DNA from: UBA5109 sp963975155 | Lineage (GTDB): Bacteria > Pseudomonadota > Gammaproteobacteria > Pseudomonadales > Pseudohongiellaceae | Assembly (NCBI GenBank): GCA_963975155.1 | Contig: CAXBFG010000002.1 | Span: 186,001-250,000 of the forward strand | Length of the DNA stretch: 64,000 bases | Direction: 5' to 3' | Shown here: positions 7,586 through 15,283 of the stretch, piece after piece | Position numbering within the stretch: position 1 is the stretch's first letter | Layout: each line of letters begins with the position of its first letter | Position numbers and translations under genes: made by a program | The notes under the pieces: model-generated | The model's database searches: none | Told to the model about the DNA's origin: nothing | What the model saw: only the letters and a program-made list of their open reading frames with translations

Positions 7586-9127
7586 ATGGCCACCTTTAAC
7601 GTACTACCCGAAGGTATAACAGCGGAGCAGTTCGGCTTTGCTATTGAAGAATATGCCGCCATCGTTGGTGATGAAAATGTTTTTGTTGCCGCTGACAATC
7701 TTACTAGTTATAACAAGATCATGCTGCCTGTGGATGACAGCGAACATGCTCCCTCAGCTGCTTTGGCACCCGCCTCGGTTGAAGAAGTTCAGGCAATTAT
7801 TGGGGTATGTGATAAATACGTAATCCCGGTCTGGCCAGTCTCTACCGGCAAGAACTTTGGTTATGGTTCGGCGGCAGCAGCCACCCGCGGCCAGGTCATC
7901 CTCGATTTACGGCGCATGAATAAAATTATTGAAGTTGATGTTGAGCTGGGTACAGCTCTGCTTGAGCCAGGCGTAACTTATCAACAATTAAAAGATTATC
8001 TGGTTGAGAACAATATTCCTCTTTGGCTTTCACCGCCTGCTCCTTCGGCTATTGCCAGCCCCGTCGGCAATGCTCTGGACAGAGGTGTTGGCTACACGCC
8101 TTATGGAGATAATTTTTTCTTTTCCTGCGGCATGGAAGTCGTGATGGCCAATGGCGAAATTCTACGCACTGGCATGGGCTCCATGCCAAATTCAACATCT
8201 TGGCAGGTATTTAAATGGGGTTATGGCCCCTATCTGGATGGTATCTTCACCCAGTCCAACTATGGCATTGTCACCAAACTTGGCATGTGGCTTATGCCGC
8301 AACCGCCAGCGTTTAAACCTTTTGTCATTCGTTATCCGAATGATGAGGATATTGTCACCGCTATAGAAACAATCCGCCCATTGCGAATTGCGCAAATTAT
8401 TCCAAACGGAGTCGTTATTGCCCACGCACTCTGGGAAGGCGGCGCAGAAGTGGTGCGTAGCGACTATTACCAGGGCGAAGGGTCAATTTCTGATGAAGCT
8501 GTTGAGAGAATGAAAACTGATCTGGGTATGGGGGCATGGAATATTTACGCCGGTCTTTATGGCACAGAAGAACAGAACGAATTGAACTGGAATATAGTCA
8601 AAGGCGCTTTTGAAGCAACTGGAGCCCTTGTTCAGGATGAGGTAGAAATGGCCGGCAACCCTACTTTCGATTACCGGGCGAAATTGATGAAAGGAGACAT
8701 GACTCTCAAAGAATTTGGCCTCTATAACTGGCGCGGTGGTGGTGGCTCAAGCTGGTTCGCACCGGTTGCCCAGGCAAAAGGTTCGGAAGGACTTTTACAA
8801 ATGCAGCTGGCAAAGGAAATCCTGGGTAAATATGGCTTTGATTACGTCGCTGAATATGTCGTTGGCTGGCGTGAGGTTCACCATATTATTGACCTGCTGT
8901 TTGATAAGACCAATGCTGAAGAAACCGAACGGGCAAATCAGTGCTTTAATGAACTGTTAACCGAATTCAGTAATCGTGGCTGGGGCTCTTATCGCACCAA
9001 TATCGCATTCATGGATAAAGTCGCTGAAACCTTCGGCCCGGTAAAGCGTGATGTCAATCAACGCATCAAACAGGCATTGGACCCTAAAGGAATTATCGCA
9101 CCCGGAAAATCCGGTATTTATATTTAA
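7586..9127 (+). CDS. VAO/4-cresol-dehydrogenase-type FAD oxidoreductase, flavoprotein subunit
   Basis: The 513-residue protein has the PCMH-type FAD-binding fold at about 45-230: PVSTGKNFGYGSAAA contacts the pyrophosphate, and NALDRGVGYTPYGDNF is a signature of the vanillyl-alcohol oxidase / p-cresol methylhydroxylase group. The substrate domain follows and the C-terminus ends LDPKGIIAPGKSGIY, as in the family. Such enzymes oxidise para-alkylphenols (p-cresol, vanillyl alcohol, eugenol). The upstream cytochrome argues for a flavocytochrome dehydrogenase rather than an oxidase. I could not fix the covalent FAD residue (Tyr or His) by eye. There is no signal peptide on this subunit, although its cytochrome partner is exported, so export must be by partner or by unseen means. 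AGGAG precedes the ATG. Confidence 0.85.
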   Translation: MATFNVLPEGITAEQFGFAIEEYAAIVGDENVFVAADNLTSYNKIMLPVDDSEHAPSAALAPASVEEVQAIIGVCDKYVIPVWPVSTGKNFGYGSAAAATRGQVILDLRRMNKIIEVDVELGTALLEPGVTYQQLKDYLVENNIPLWLSPPAPSAIASPVGNALDRGVGYTPYGDNFFFSCGMEVVMANGEILRTGMGSMPNSTSWQVFKWGYGPYLDGIFTQSNYGIVTKLGMWLMPQPPAFKPFVIRYPNDEDIVTAIETIRPLRIAQIIPNGVVIAHALWEGGAEVVRSDYYQGEGSISDEAVERMKTDLGMGAWNIYAGLYGTEEQNELNWNIVKGAFEATGALVQDEVEMAGNPTFDYRAKLMKGDMTLKEFGLYNWRGGGGSSWFAPVAQAKGSEGLLQMQLAKEILGKYGFDYVAEYVVGWREVHHIIDLLFDKTNAEETERANQCFNELLTEFSNRGWGSYRTNIAFMDKVAETFGPVKRDVNQRIKQALDPKGIIAPGKSGIYI

Positions 9128-9150
9128 CCGCTAAGTCTAAATAAAAATTT

Positions 9151-9195
9151 CGGTTAGTAGTAATTCGGTTAGTAGTAATTCGGTTAGTAGTAATT
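9151..9195. repeat. Three tandem copies of a 15-bp unit
   Basis: CGGTTAGTAGTAATT occurs three times head to tail at 9151, 9166 and 9181, with a partial, altered fourth copy (CGATTAGGA) after it. It lies just past the flavoprotein stop and before the terminator. No function is evident; it looks like a slippage-prone short repeat. Confidence 0.9.
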
Positions 9196-9235
9196 CGATT
9201 AGGAGCTTTTGATTTTGCTTCGATAGTTAATCAAA

Positions 9236-9276
9236 ATCTTCCTAACTTTAGCCAACCCGACTAAAGTTAGGAAGAT
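9236..9276. terminator. Strong bidirectional terminator
   Basis: A perfect 16-bp inverted repeat (9236-9251 and 9261-9276) with a 9-base loop lies between the convergent flavoprotein and DoxX genes. A-rich sequence precedes and a short T run follows (AGTTTTAT), so it can serve both strands. Confidence 0.8.
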
Positions 9277-9301
9277 AGTTTTATCCAAACAAAAAGAGCA
9301 A

Positions 9302-9682
9302 CTATGCTTTCTTTCTGTTATCCAGACTATAACTTCCAGGTCCATTAGCGTATAGCAGCAACAGGCCACCAGCAATTGAGAGGTTTTTCAGGAAATTAGT
9401 CATTTGTGCCTGATCACCAAAGTCGCTATGGAAAATCGCCGCTGATAATATTGAAAATCCGGCTAATGCCAAAGCAGCCCAGCGAGTTTGATAACCCACA
9501 ATCAGCAGCAAGGCTCCACCAGCCTCTACTAAAATAACCAGTGGTAAGAGCATGCCTGGAACACCAAAGGCTTCCATATAGCCCTGAGTTCCTGCATAAG
9601 CTTCCCCGAGTTTCCCAATACCGGCAAGTAAAAACAACAATGCGAGTAAGACTCGCCCTGCTAAATCTGTATAGTCTTTCAT
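9302..9682 (-). CDS. DoxX-family membrane protein
   Basis: A 126-residue four-helix membrane protein of the DoxX type. The N-terminal GRVLLALLFLLAGIGKL helix, the GYMEAFGVPG loop and the LVILVEAGGALLLIVG helix are typical. The ATG at 9682 has GAGGGA seven bases upstream and is preferred to the ATG 30 bases further up. It is minus-strand and convergent with the flavoprotein operon, and DUF6152 and PDLSGxW genes lie upstream on the same strand. DoxX proteins are linked to quinone or thiosulfate oxidation in some organisms, but most members, like this one, have no assigned role. Confidence 0.82.
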   Translation of the reverse strand: MKDYTDLAGRVLLALLFLLAGIGKLGEAYAGTQGYMEAFGVPGMLLPLVILVEAGGALLLIVGYQTRWAALALAGFSILSAAIFHSDFGDQAQMTNFLKNLSIAGGLLLLYANGPGSYSLDNRKKA

Positions 9683-9730
9683 TTTGGTTCCCTCTTGTTT
9701 TAGTTTTATCAAAATAATAGTTGATTATGC

Positions 9731-10129
9731 TTATTGTCTGGCCGAACCAAAAGTAAATATTTCATTACCAGCCTCGTCCATAATGACAACATATTCAACA
9801 TTCGCCACATTAGCAACCTCTCTTGCTCTTGCCGCATGTATTATGACTCTATCACCGGGTTTTAAGGTATCCCGCTTAATATTTTGTCGCATTAACATGG
9901 CAGCAGCTGCCAGTTCAAAATTCCAGTGTTTCAGCTCACCATTTTCCTGTATTTCATCAACATACAGGCGAGCATGCGGATTTGTCAGCTGGAAATTGAC
10001 TACCGTACCACTGACGATAACCGGCAAATCAGGATCAAATTCAGCTAACCAATTATGATGAGCTGTGGAGGCAGGCGGCAACATACCCAGGCCAAGAATC
10101 AAGCTGATAAAAAATGCCTTAACATTCAT
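9731..10129 (-). CDS. DUF6152-type exported protein (first copy)
   Basis: A signal peptide ends at ASTAHH, and the mature protein opens with HHNWLAEFDPDLPVIVSGTV, the hallmark of the DUF6152 family: a His-His pair at the processed N-terminus followed by a small beta domain. The start at 10129 has a clear AAGGAG site; the longer frame from 10213 runs into the upstream gene and is not needed. It follows the PDLSGxW protein by 34 bases. A second pair in the same order is at 16543-17656. A periplasmic His-His N-terminus could bind copper after signal cleavage, but that is only a suggestion. Confidence 0.75.
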   Translation of the reverse strand: MNVKAFFISLILGLGMLPPASTAHHNWLAEFDPDLPVIVSGTVVNFQLTNPHARLYVDEIQENGELKHWNFELAAAAMLMRQNIKRDTLKPGDRVIIHAARAREVANVANVEYVVIMDEAGNEIFTFGSARQ

Positions 10130-10163
10130 ATAAACTCCTTCGCAGTTTCGTTTTCTTAAGGGT

Positions 10164-11018
10164 TTACTGACTAAAATACTGTACGGATGCTTCATTCTCA
10201 CACACCCATTCAATCAGACTGTCGCCCGGCATAATGTCGAAATTAATACGCAAATCAAAATCCTCGGTATAAGCACCAGGATCATCAATATTAATATCGA
10301 GCTCCAGCCTGCCATAACTGACACGCCGGAAGCGTTCGGTAATCACCAGCTGTTCTGTGGTTGGACTGCCGTTAAAATCCAGCCAGCCATCACCACGAAA
10401 ATTATTGGTCTGTACCACCAGGGTGTCGCCTTCCCAGTGACCTACTGAATAGCCATACCAGGTGGGCAGGGGTTCACCTTGCGGTGGCAGGGGCCTGCCA
10501 TCCAGAAAAATCTCTCTCACACCGGCACTGGCTTCATAAAGAATGACCAGCCGATTTTCGGATTGAATAATTTCATTGGGCTGCGGATGGGTATGAAACT
10601 GCATATGCCCCAGGGGCAGGCAAAAACTATCCGGATTTTCGATACCATTATTGGCCATTCTTTCGGCTCGCTTTTCTCGCGCCCATGGCTGATATGGCAA
10701 ACCATTTTCAAAGCCAAAACCCTGATCCCAGAAGGTGGCATAAGGTGCTACGCCCGGTGGCGGCTGACGTGGCTCACCAACAGGCCGGCCCTGCTCTCCA
10801 CTTTGGTGCGGGAAAGGAAAGTCCCAGACCCCCGATAAATCCGGTTTGCCATCAAGGGTACGTGGAGCTGGCGCATTCAAATCCGGCGTACCATCAGGCA
10901 ACAGAGGTACTCCGTCCATATGCAGGGGCCATTGCGCAAGGGCCGCGGTCGAAAAGCAGGCCTGTAAGGCCAGAATGACATAAAACAAAAAGCTGGTTCT
11001 TGAAACGGGATACTTCAT
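10164..11018 (-). CDS. Exported protein of the PDLSGxW family (copy 1)
   Basis: The ATG at 11018 has GGAGG five bases upstream. A signal peptide (about 1-29) precedes KPDLSGVWDFP. Later landmarks are CLPLGH, VILYEASAGVREIFLDGRPLP, VGHWEGDTLVVQTNNF and TEDFDLRIN. I know this only as a widespread family of exported hypothetical proteins; the fold is probably beta-rich. Four relatives lie in this window (10164, 16543, 29438, 31225). Here and at 16543 the gene is directly followed by a DUF6152 gene. Function is unknown. Confidence 0.7.
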   Translation of the reverse strand: MKYPVSRTSFLFYVILALQACFSTAALAQWPLHMDGVPLLPDGTPDLNAPAPRTLDGKPDLSGVWDFPFPHQSGEQGRPVGEPRQPPPGVAPYATFWDQGFGFENGLPYQPWAREKRAERMANNGIENPDSFCLPLGHMQFHTHPQPNEIIQSENRLVILYEASAGVREIFLDGRPLPPQGEPLPTWYGYSVGHWEGDTLVVQTNNFRGDGWLDFNGSPTTEQLVITERFRRVSYGRLELDINIDDPGAYTEDFDLRINFDIMPGDSLIEWVCENEASVQYFSQ

Positions 11019-11253
11019 CAACACCTCCACTGGCGTCTTATTATTGTTATTGTGAAATGCGGCAATGCAAACTTACAACGACTCAGTCTTGGATTGGAAC
11101 CAATTATGCTTATTTATTCAAGCCTAAACAGGCCCACATGCTGACGCTGATGAAAATTACCTGCGCCAGACCATGCCTATGGATTTGCTCACACTGCTGG
11201 CTAACAGCCTGTACAATGCCCTCTTCACAGAACATCAGGGCCTGAACAATTCG

Positions 11254-12090
11254 ATGAGCAAGCTGGCACCAAGCATAAAACTGATTCAGGAAGTTCAGCC
11301 CCAACTGCTAATAAATAACGCCGCGGCAAGTGCACGGATTTCTTTATTCGGGGGACAGGTACTGAGTTTCATACCCAGGCATGATGGCCGGGAAAGACTC
11401 TGGTTAAGCAACAAGGCAGTCTGGGATGGCAGTCAATCCTTACGTGGAGGCGTGCCGGTTTGCTGGCCCTGGTTCGGCCAGCACCCTGATGGACAACACC
11501 CTGCTCACGGCTTTGTCCGCAACAGGCTTTGGCAATGTCTGGAAAGCAGCGACACTGAGAATTCGAGTTCACTCATTCTGTCTCCAACTGACAGCCAGGG
11601 AGCCGGTTTTGATGGCCTGGCCTCCCTCACACTCAGTATCACGGTTGGATCAGAATTAAATATTAAACTGATTACCACAAATCTCGGCACCAGGAGCTTT
11701 ATTTATACTTGCGCACTGCATAGTTATTTTAATGTACAGGATATCAGTGAGGTTGAGCTGGACGGTTTAAGTGGCAAGTACGCTGACAAACTCAGCGGTT
11801 TCAAACTATTTGATACGCCCAACCCTTATCGCTTTACAACTGAAACCGACAGAATTCATTTAAATCCGCATAGAAAAGTCAGCATTATTGAAAAGGGTCT
11901 CAAGACCGTGGTGAATTCTGAAGGGCATGACTCCATTGTGGTCTGGAATCCCTGGCAGCAAAATTCAATTCAATTGAATGACATGGATAATGATGGCTAT
12001 AAATATATGCTCTGTGTTGAGACCGCAGTAACAAAAGGAAAATCAATCAAGCCCGGTGATCAGCATGTTATTGAACAGACTATAAACTAA
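11254..12090 (+). CDS. D-hexose-6-phosphate mutarotase (YeaD-like)
   Basis: An aldose-1-epimerase-fold protein that interconverts anomers of hexose 6-phosphates. Diagnostic motifs are RLWLSNKAVWDG, RGGVPVCWPWFG, HPAHGFVRN and ALHSYFNV. The frame is open from 11173, but starting at MSKLAPSIKL (11254) gives about 278 residues and an N-terminus that aligns by eye with E. coli YeaD; neither start has a strong ribosome-binding site. The catalytic His/Glu pair is likely in PAHGFVRN and near the C-terminus (CVETAVTKGK). It precedes the sugar-nucleotide and glycolipid cluster, but with 175 bases and a probable promoter between, so it is not clearly co-transcribed with it. Confidence 0.82.
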   Translation: MSKLAPSIKLIQEVQPQLLINNAAASARISLFGGQVLSFIPRHDGRERLWLSNKAVWDGSQSLRGGVPVCWPWFGQHPDGQHPAHGFVRNRLWQCLESSDTENSSSLILSPTDSQGAGFDGLASLTLSITVGSELNIKLITTNLGTRSFIYTCALHSYFNVQDISEVELDGLSGKYADKLSGFKLFDTPNPYRFTTETDRIHLNPHRKVSIIEKGLKTVVNSEGHDSIVVWNPWQQNSIQLNDMDNDGYKYMLCVETAVTKGKSIKPGDQHVIEQTIN

Positions 12091-12191
12091 GCGCTGTACC
12101 GTTATTTTCATTCTTACCAGATATTCACAGGCCTTATTTATCCAAAGCCAGCCCTGATCGCCCTCTTTAACAATCCTCAAATTTAATAATT

Positions 12192-12209
12192 CCTTCATAA
12201 ATTATTCAT
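12192..12209 (+). promoter_or_regulatory. Pho-box-like sequence upstream of the plcP-type cluster
   Basis: CCTTCATAAATTATTCAT matches the Pho-box consensus CTGTCATAAATCTGTCAT at 13 of 18 positions, including both TCAT cores spaced 11 bases apart. It lies about 57 bases upstream of the PlcP-like start. The match is AT-rich and in AT-rich DNA, so it could be chance; the gene content makes PhoB control plausible. Confidence 0.4.
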
Positions 12210-12210
12210 T

Positions 12211-12237
12211 AATACTAAATATTTACTGTTTAGTATT
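12211..12237. promoter_or_regulatory. Perfect 9-bp inverted repeat in the plcP promoter region
   Basis: AATACTAAA (12211-12219) and TTTAGTATT (12229-12237) form a perfect dyad around a 9-base spacer, directly after the Pho-box-like sequence and 28 bases before the ATG. It could be an operator overlapping the promoter or a hairpin at the mRNA 5' end. There is no T run, so it is not a terminator. Confidence 0.5.
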
Positions 12238-12265
12238 CGCCTTGAAATGCAAACAAGAAGTAAAT

Positions 12266-13105
12266 ATGAGTAAAAAGAAAAAATGTCGTGCCATCTGGAT
12301 TTCCGACGTTCACTTAGGAACCAAGGATTGTAAGGCCGCCCTTCTCTGTTCATTCCTCAAACATTATCAAACTGATAATCTCTTTCTGGTAGGCGACATC
12401 ATTGACGGCTGGAGAATTTCCACCAGCAAATGGTATTGGCCTTCTGAACACAATCAGGTTGTCAGACAGATACTACGTAAATCTGAAAAAGAAGATACCC
12501 GTGTTTTTTATATCACCGGCAATCATGACGAATTTCTTCGTGACTATATTTCCGAACATAGTTTTATTATGGGAAATATAGAAGTTGTTGATGAAATTTA
12601 TTATGAAACATCCGCAGGAGAAAAAGTCTGGGTCGTTCATGGCGATGATTATGACGGTGTCACCAGACATCATCGCTGGGTCGCTATAGCCGGTGATGTC
12701 GGTTACAACTTCCTGTTAAGAGCTAACCGCTGGTTTAACACAATGTCCAGACTTTTAAGGTTGCCCTACTGGTCCCTTTCGAAAGCTATCAAGAAAAAAG
12801 TAAAAGGTGCAGTCAATTTTATTTTTGATTTTGAAATCATTGTCGCCAGGGAAGCAAAAAAGCGTAAGGTTGACAGCGTTATCTGCGGGCATATTCACCA
12901 TGCTGAAAAGAAAATTATCGATGGAGTAAATTACTACAACTGCGGCGACTGGGTTGAAAGCTGCACGGCACTTATTGAAGATGAAAATGGTGAAATTCAG
13001 ATAATTCACTGGGCTGAACTCAATCATGAAAATTCAAATGTCATAAAAATTGAGCAGGCAAAAGAACCCAAATATGCAAGGCAGCAAAAAGTAAAAGTAG
13101 TCTGA
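12266..13105 (+). CDS. plcP: PlcP-like metallophosphoesterase (COG2908), probable phospholipase C of lipid remodelling
   Basis: A calcineurin-like phosphoesterase of about 280 residues with all metal motifs: SDVHLGT, GDIIDGW, TGNHDEF, VVHGDDYD and GHIHHAE. Proteins of this type are usually annotated as UDP-2,3-diacylglucosamine diphosphatase (LpxH), but the length and the features FISDVHLGT...CGDWVESCTALIE match the PlcP group better. PlcP removes phosphate-containing head groups from phospholipids in phosphate-starved bacteria. The next genes are a GT-B glycosyltransferase, galE and ugd, which would put sugars on the released diacylglycerol. The ATG at 12266 is preferred to the in-frame TTG at 12242. 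Family confidence is high; the PlcP role is inferred from similarity and context. Confidence 0.72.
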   Translation: MSKKKKCRAIWISDVHLGTKDCKAALLCSFLKHYQTDNLFLVGDIIDGWRISTSKWYWPSEHNQVVRQILRKSEKEDTRVFYITGNHDEFLRDYISEHSFIMGNIEVVDEIYYETSAGEKVWVVHGDDYDGVTRHHRWVAIAGDVGYNFLLRANRWFNTMSRLLRLPYWSLSKAIKKKVKGAVNFIFDFEIIVAREAKKRKVDSVICGHIHHAEKKIIDGVNYYNCGDWVESCTALIEDENGEIQIIHWAELNHENSNVIKIEQAKEPKYARQQKVKVV

Positions 13106-13150
13106 ATATCATTATCTTCAAAACTCATACAACTATACGGATACCATGAC

Positions 13151-14203
13151 ATGAAAATACTTTATGGCGTACAGGGCACAGGAAATGGCCATATAAGCAG
13201 AGCATGCGCAATGGCGGAAGCTTTCCGGAAATATCAGGATATAGAAATCACCTGGCTGCTAAGCGGGCGCGAAAAAGCAAGGGGCTGCGGTGATATTCAA
13301 AACTTTTTATGGCGTGAAGGCATCACCTTTGTTGTCAAAGCAGGAAAAATCAATGTTGTTGAAACTTTGATGAACTTTAACTTCTCATCATTCAGGCAGG
13401 ATGTTAATGAACTTGATCTAAAACCTTACGACCTGATTATTTCTGACTTTGAGCCGGTCATCAGTCATGCAGCTAAAAAACAAAATCTGCCAGTTGTGGG
13501 TATCGGGCATCAATATGCCTTTAATTATGATATCCCCACCAAAGGGGCCAATTTCATCAGCAAATCCATTATGCAAAGATTTGCCCCTGTAACATTGGGT
13601 GTTGGTTTGCACTGGCATCATTTCGGCTACCCTATTTTGCCGCCAATAATTGATTTGGTTATTCCAGCAATAATGCCGCCAGTTATCCAGAATAAAGTAT
13701 TGGTGTACCTGCCCTTTGAAAGTCCCGCTAAGATTCGTGAGCTATTCTCGGGAATGGACAATTTCGAATTTTACATTTATCACCCCGAATTAAAAGATAC
13801 TGATGAAGGGAATCTACATTGCCGGGCAATTTCCCGAACCAGTTTCAAAGATGACCTGATCAGCTCCAGACATGTCATTACCAATGGAGGCTTTGAACTC
13901 ATCAGTGAATGTCTGCAGATCGGCAAAAGCATTCTGGTAAAACCTTTAATGGGACAGATGGAACAATTATCCAATGCCCATGCACTGGATAAGCTTGGTT
14001 ATGCGAAGATTCTTAACAAGCTGGAATTCAATGCGATATTTAACTGGCTTTCCCAGGACAACGAAATTATTCAGCTTAGTTATCCGGATGTCGCCTCGAA
14101 ATTGGCAGAGTGGATAGCTGGTGGTTGCCAGGCAGGCGTTGAGACGCTTGCTGAAGAATTATGGCAGGAGCCTTATCTGCAAGATCAGCGTCTGGCCTCA
14201 TGA
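13151..14203 (+). CDS. GT-B glycosyltransferase of the MJ1255/VC2487 type, possible diacylglycerol glycosyltransferase
   Basis: The N-terminus MKILYGVQGTGNGHISRA is characteristic of the MJ1255/VC2487 family, with the Gly-rich acceptor-side loop of MurG/GT28-like enzymes. The C-terminal domain holds the donor-site pattern VITNGGFELISECLQIGKS followed by KPLMGQMEQLSNA. No transmembrane helix is evident, so it would be a peripheral inner-leaflet enzyme. It starts 45 bases after the PlcP-like gene, and galE and ugd follow. I infer transfer of galactose, glucose or glucuronate to diacylglycerol; MGDG synthases belong to the related GT28 group. Acceptor and donor are not proven by the sequence. 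Confidence 0.72.
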   Translation: MKILYGVQGTGNGHISRACAMAEAFRKYQDIEITWLLSGREKARGCGDIQNFLWREGITFVVKAGKINVVETLMNFNFSSFRQDVNELDLKPYDLIISDFEPVISHAAKKQNLPVVGIGHQYAFNYDIPTKGANFISKSIMQRFAPVTLGVGLHWHHFGYPILPPIIDLVIPAIMPPVIQNKVLVYLPFESPAKIRELFSGMDNFEFYIYHPELKDTDEGNLHCRAISRTSFKDDLISSRHVITNGGFELISECLQIGKSILVKPLMGQMEQLSNAHALDKLGYAKILNKLEFNAIFNWLSQDNEIIQLSYPDVASKLAEWIAGGCQAGVETLAEELWQEPYLQDQRLAS

Positions 14204-14293
14204 ACAGGCTTTCCGTGCAAATCGTGATACCAAAATTGCATTCAAAATGTCGACCTTGCCAGCAACAATCTTCTCCCTATAAAGGAAACTGAG

Positions 14294-15277
14294 ATGCGCA
14301 TTCTGGTTTGTGGTGGCGCCGGTTACATAGGGTCCCATTTGGTCAAATCAGCCTATGAAATGGGCCATGATCTCATTGTCCTGGATAATTTATCCACCGG
14401 TCATGCCAAAGCAGTCATGAGCGCAACTCTTGTACAGGGAGATATAAATAACTTTGCCTGGCTAAAAAACTTACTGCAGCAAAATCCCTGTGATCTTGTG
14501 ATGCATTTTTGTGCTCACTCACTTGTCGGCGAATCCATTATCGATCCGGCCAAATATTACGAGAACAATGTCAGCAGTACCCTGACCCTGTTAAAAGCCA
14601 TGCAGCAAACGGGGCACAATAAACTGGTCTTTTCATCTTCAGCAGCAGTCTATGGCAATCCTGAACAAACAGCTTTAGCCGAAGATCATCCACTGAAACC
14701 CATCAACCCCTATGGCAGAAGCAAGTTGATGGTAGAACACATCTTGCAGGATTATGCTGCTGCCTATGGCCTGGATGTCGTGAGTTTGCGCTATTTCAAT
14801 GCGGCGGGTGCAGACCCATCCGGCCTGATAGGGGAAAAGCATGACCCTGAAACCCATCTCATTCCTAACGTATTAAATTCAGTTGCGCATGCAAATAAAC
14901 ACAGACTCAAGGTATTTGGTGTTGATTATCAAACCCCGGATGGTTCCTGTGTGAGGGACTATATTCATGTCAACGATCTGGCCAGCGCACATTTAGCCGC
15001 CGCACATTTTTTGGAACAACAGGCTGGGTTCCATGTTTTCAATCTGGGCAATGGACATGGCTTTAGTGTACTGGACATCATTACAGCTGCGGAGCGGGTA
15101 ACGGGCAAGACCATTGCATATGATGTTTGCAATCGCAGACCCGGTGATCCTCCCGTGCTCATAGCCAATGCCTCGGCGGCAAGAAAAATCCTCGGCTGGA
15201 AGCCACACTACACCAGGATTGAAGACATCATTGAAACAGCATGGTGCTGGCACACAAATAGCATGCAGTTTATATAA
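14294..15277 (+). CDS. galE: UDP-glucose 4-epimerase
   Basis: A short-chain dehydrogenase/epimerase of 327 residues interconverting UDP-glucose and UDP-galactose. The NAD loop GGAGYIGSHL is at residues 7-16. The catalytic Ser/Tyr/Lys are visible in SSSAAVYG and NPYGRSK, and RYFNAAGADP plus VRDYIHVNDLA are GalE signatures. AAAGGAAA lies about 8 bases before the ATG. It ends 6 bases before ugd, so the two are co-transcribed. In this cluster it would supply UDP-galactose or, together with ugd, set the balance of donor sugars. Confidence 0.93.
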   Translation: MRILVCGGAGYIGSHLVKSAYEMGHDLIVLDNLSTGHAKAVMSATLVQGDINNFAWLKNLLQQNPCDLVMHFCAHSLVGESIIDPAKYYENNVSSTLTLLKAMQQTGHNKLVFSSSAAVYGNPEQTALAEDHPLKPINPYGRSKLMVEHILQDYAAAYGLDVVSLRYFNAAGADPSGLIGEKHDPETHLIPNVLNSVAHANKHRLKVFGVDYQTPDGSCVRDYIHVNDLASAHLAAAHFLEQQAGFHVFNLGNGHGFSVLDIITAAERVTGKTIAYDVCNRRPGDPPVLIANASAARKILGWKPHYTRIEDIIETAWCWHTNSMQFI

Positions 15278-15283
15278 GTACAT

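Noticed and set aside
9151..9195. 15-bp tandem repeat as a CRISPR or regulator site
   Set aside because: No spacers, located after a stop codon and just before a terminator; most simply a slippage repeat.
12266..13105. Calling the phosphoesterase LpxH of lipid A synthesis
   Set aside because: Length, C-terminal CGDWVESCTA region and neighbours (glycosyltransferase, galE, ugd) fit PlcP better; LpxH remains the alternative.
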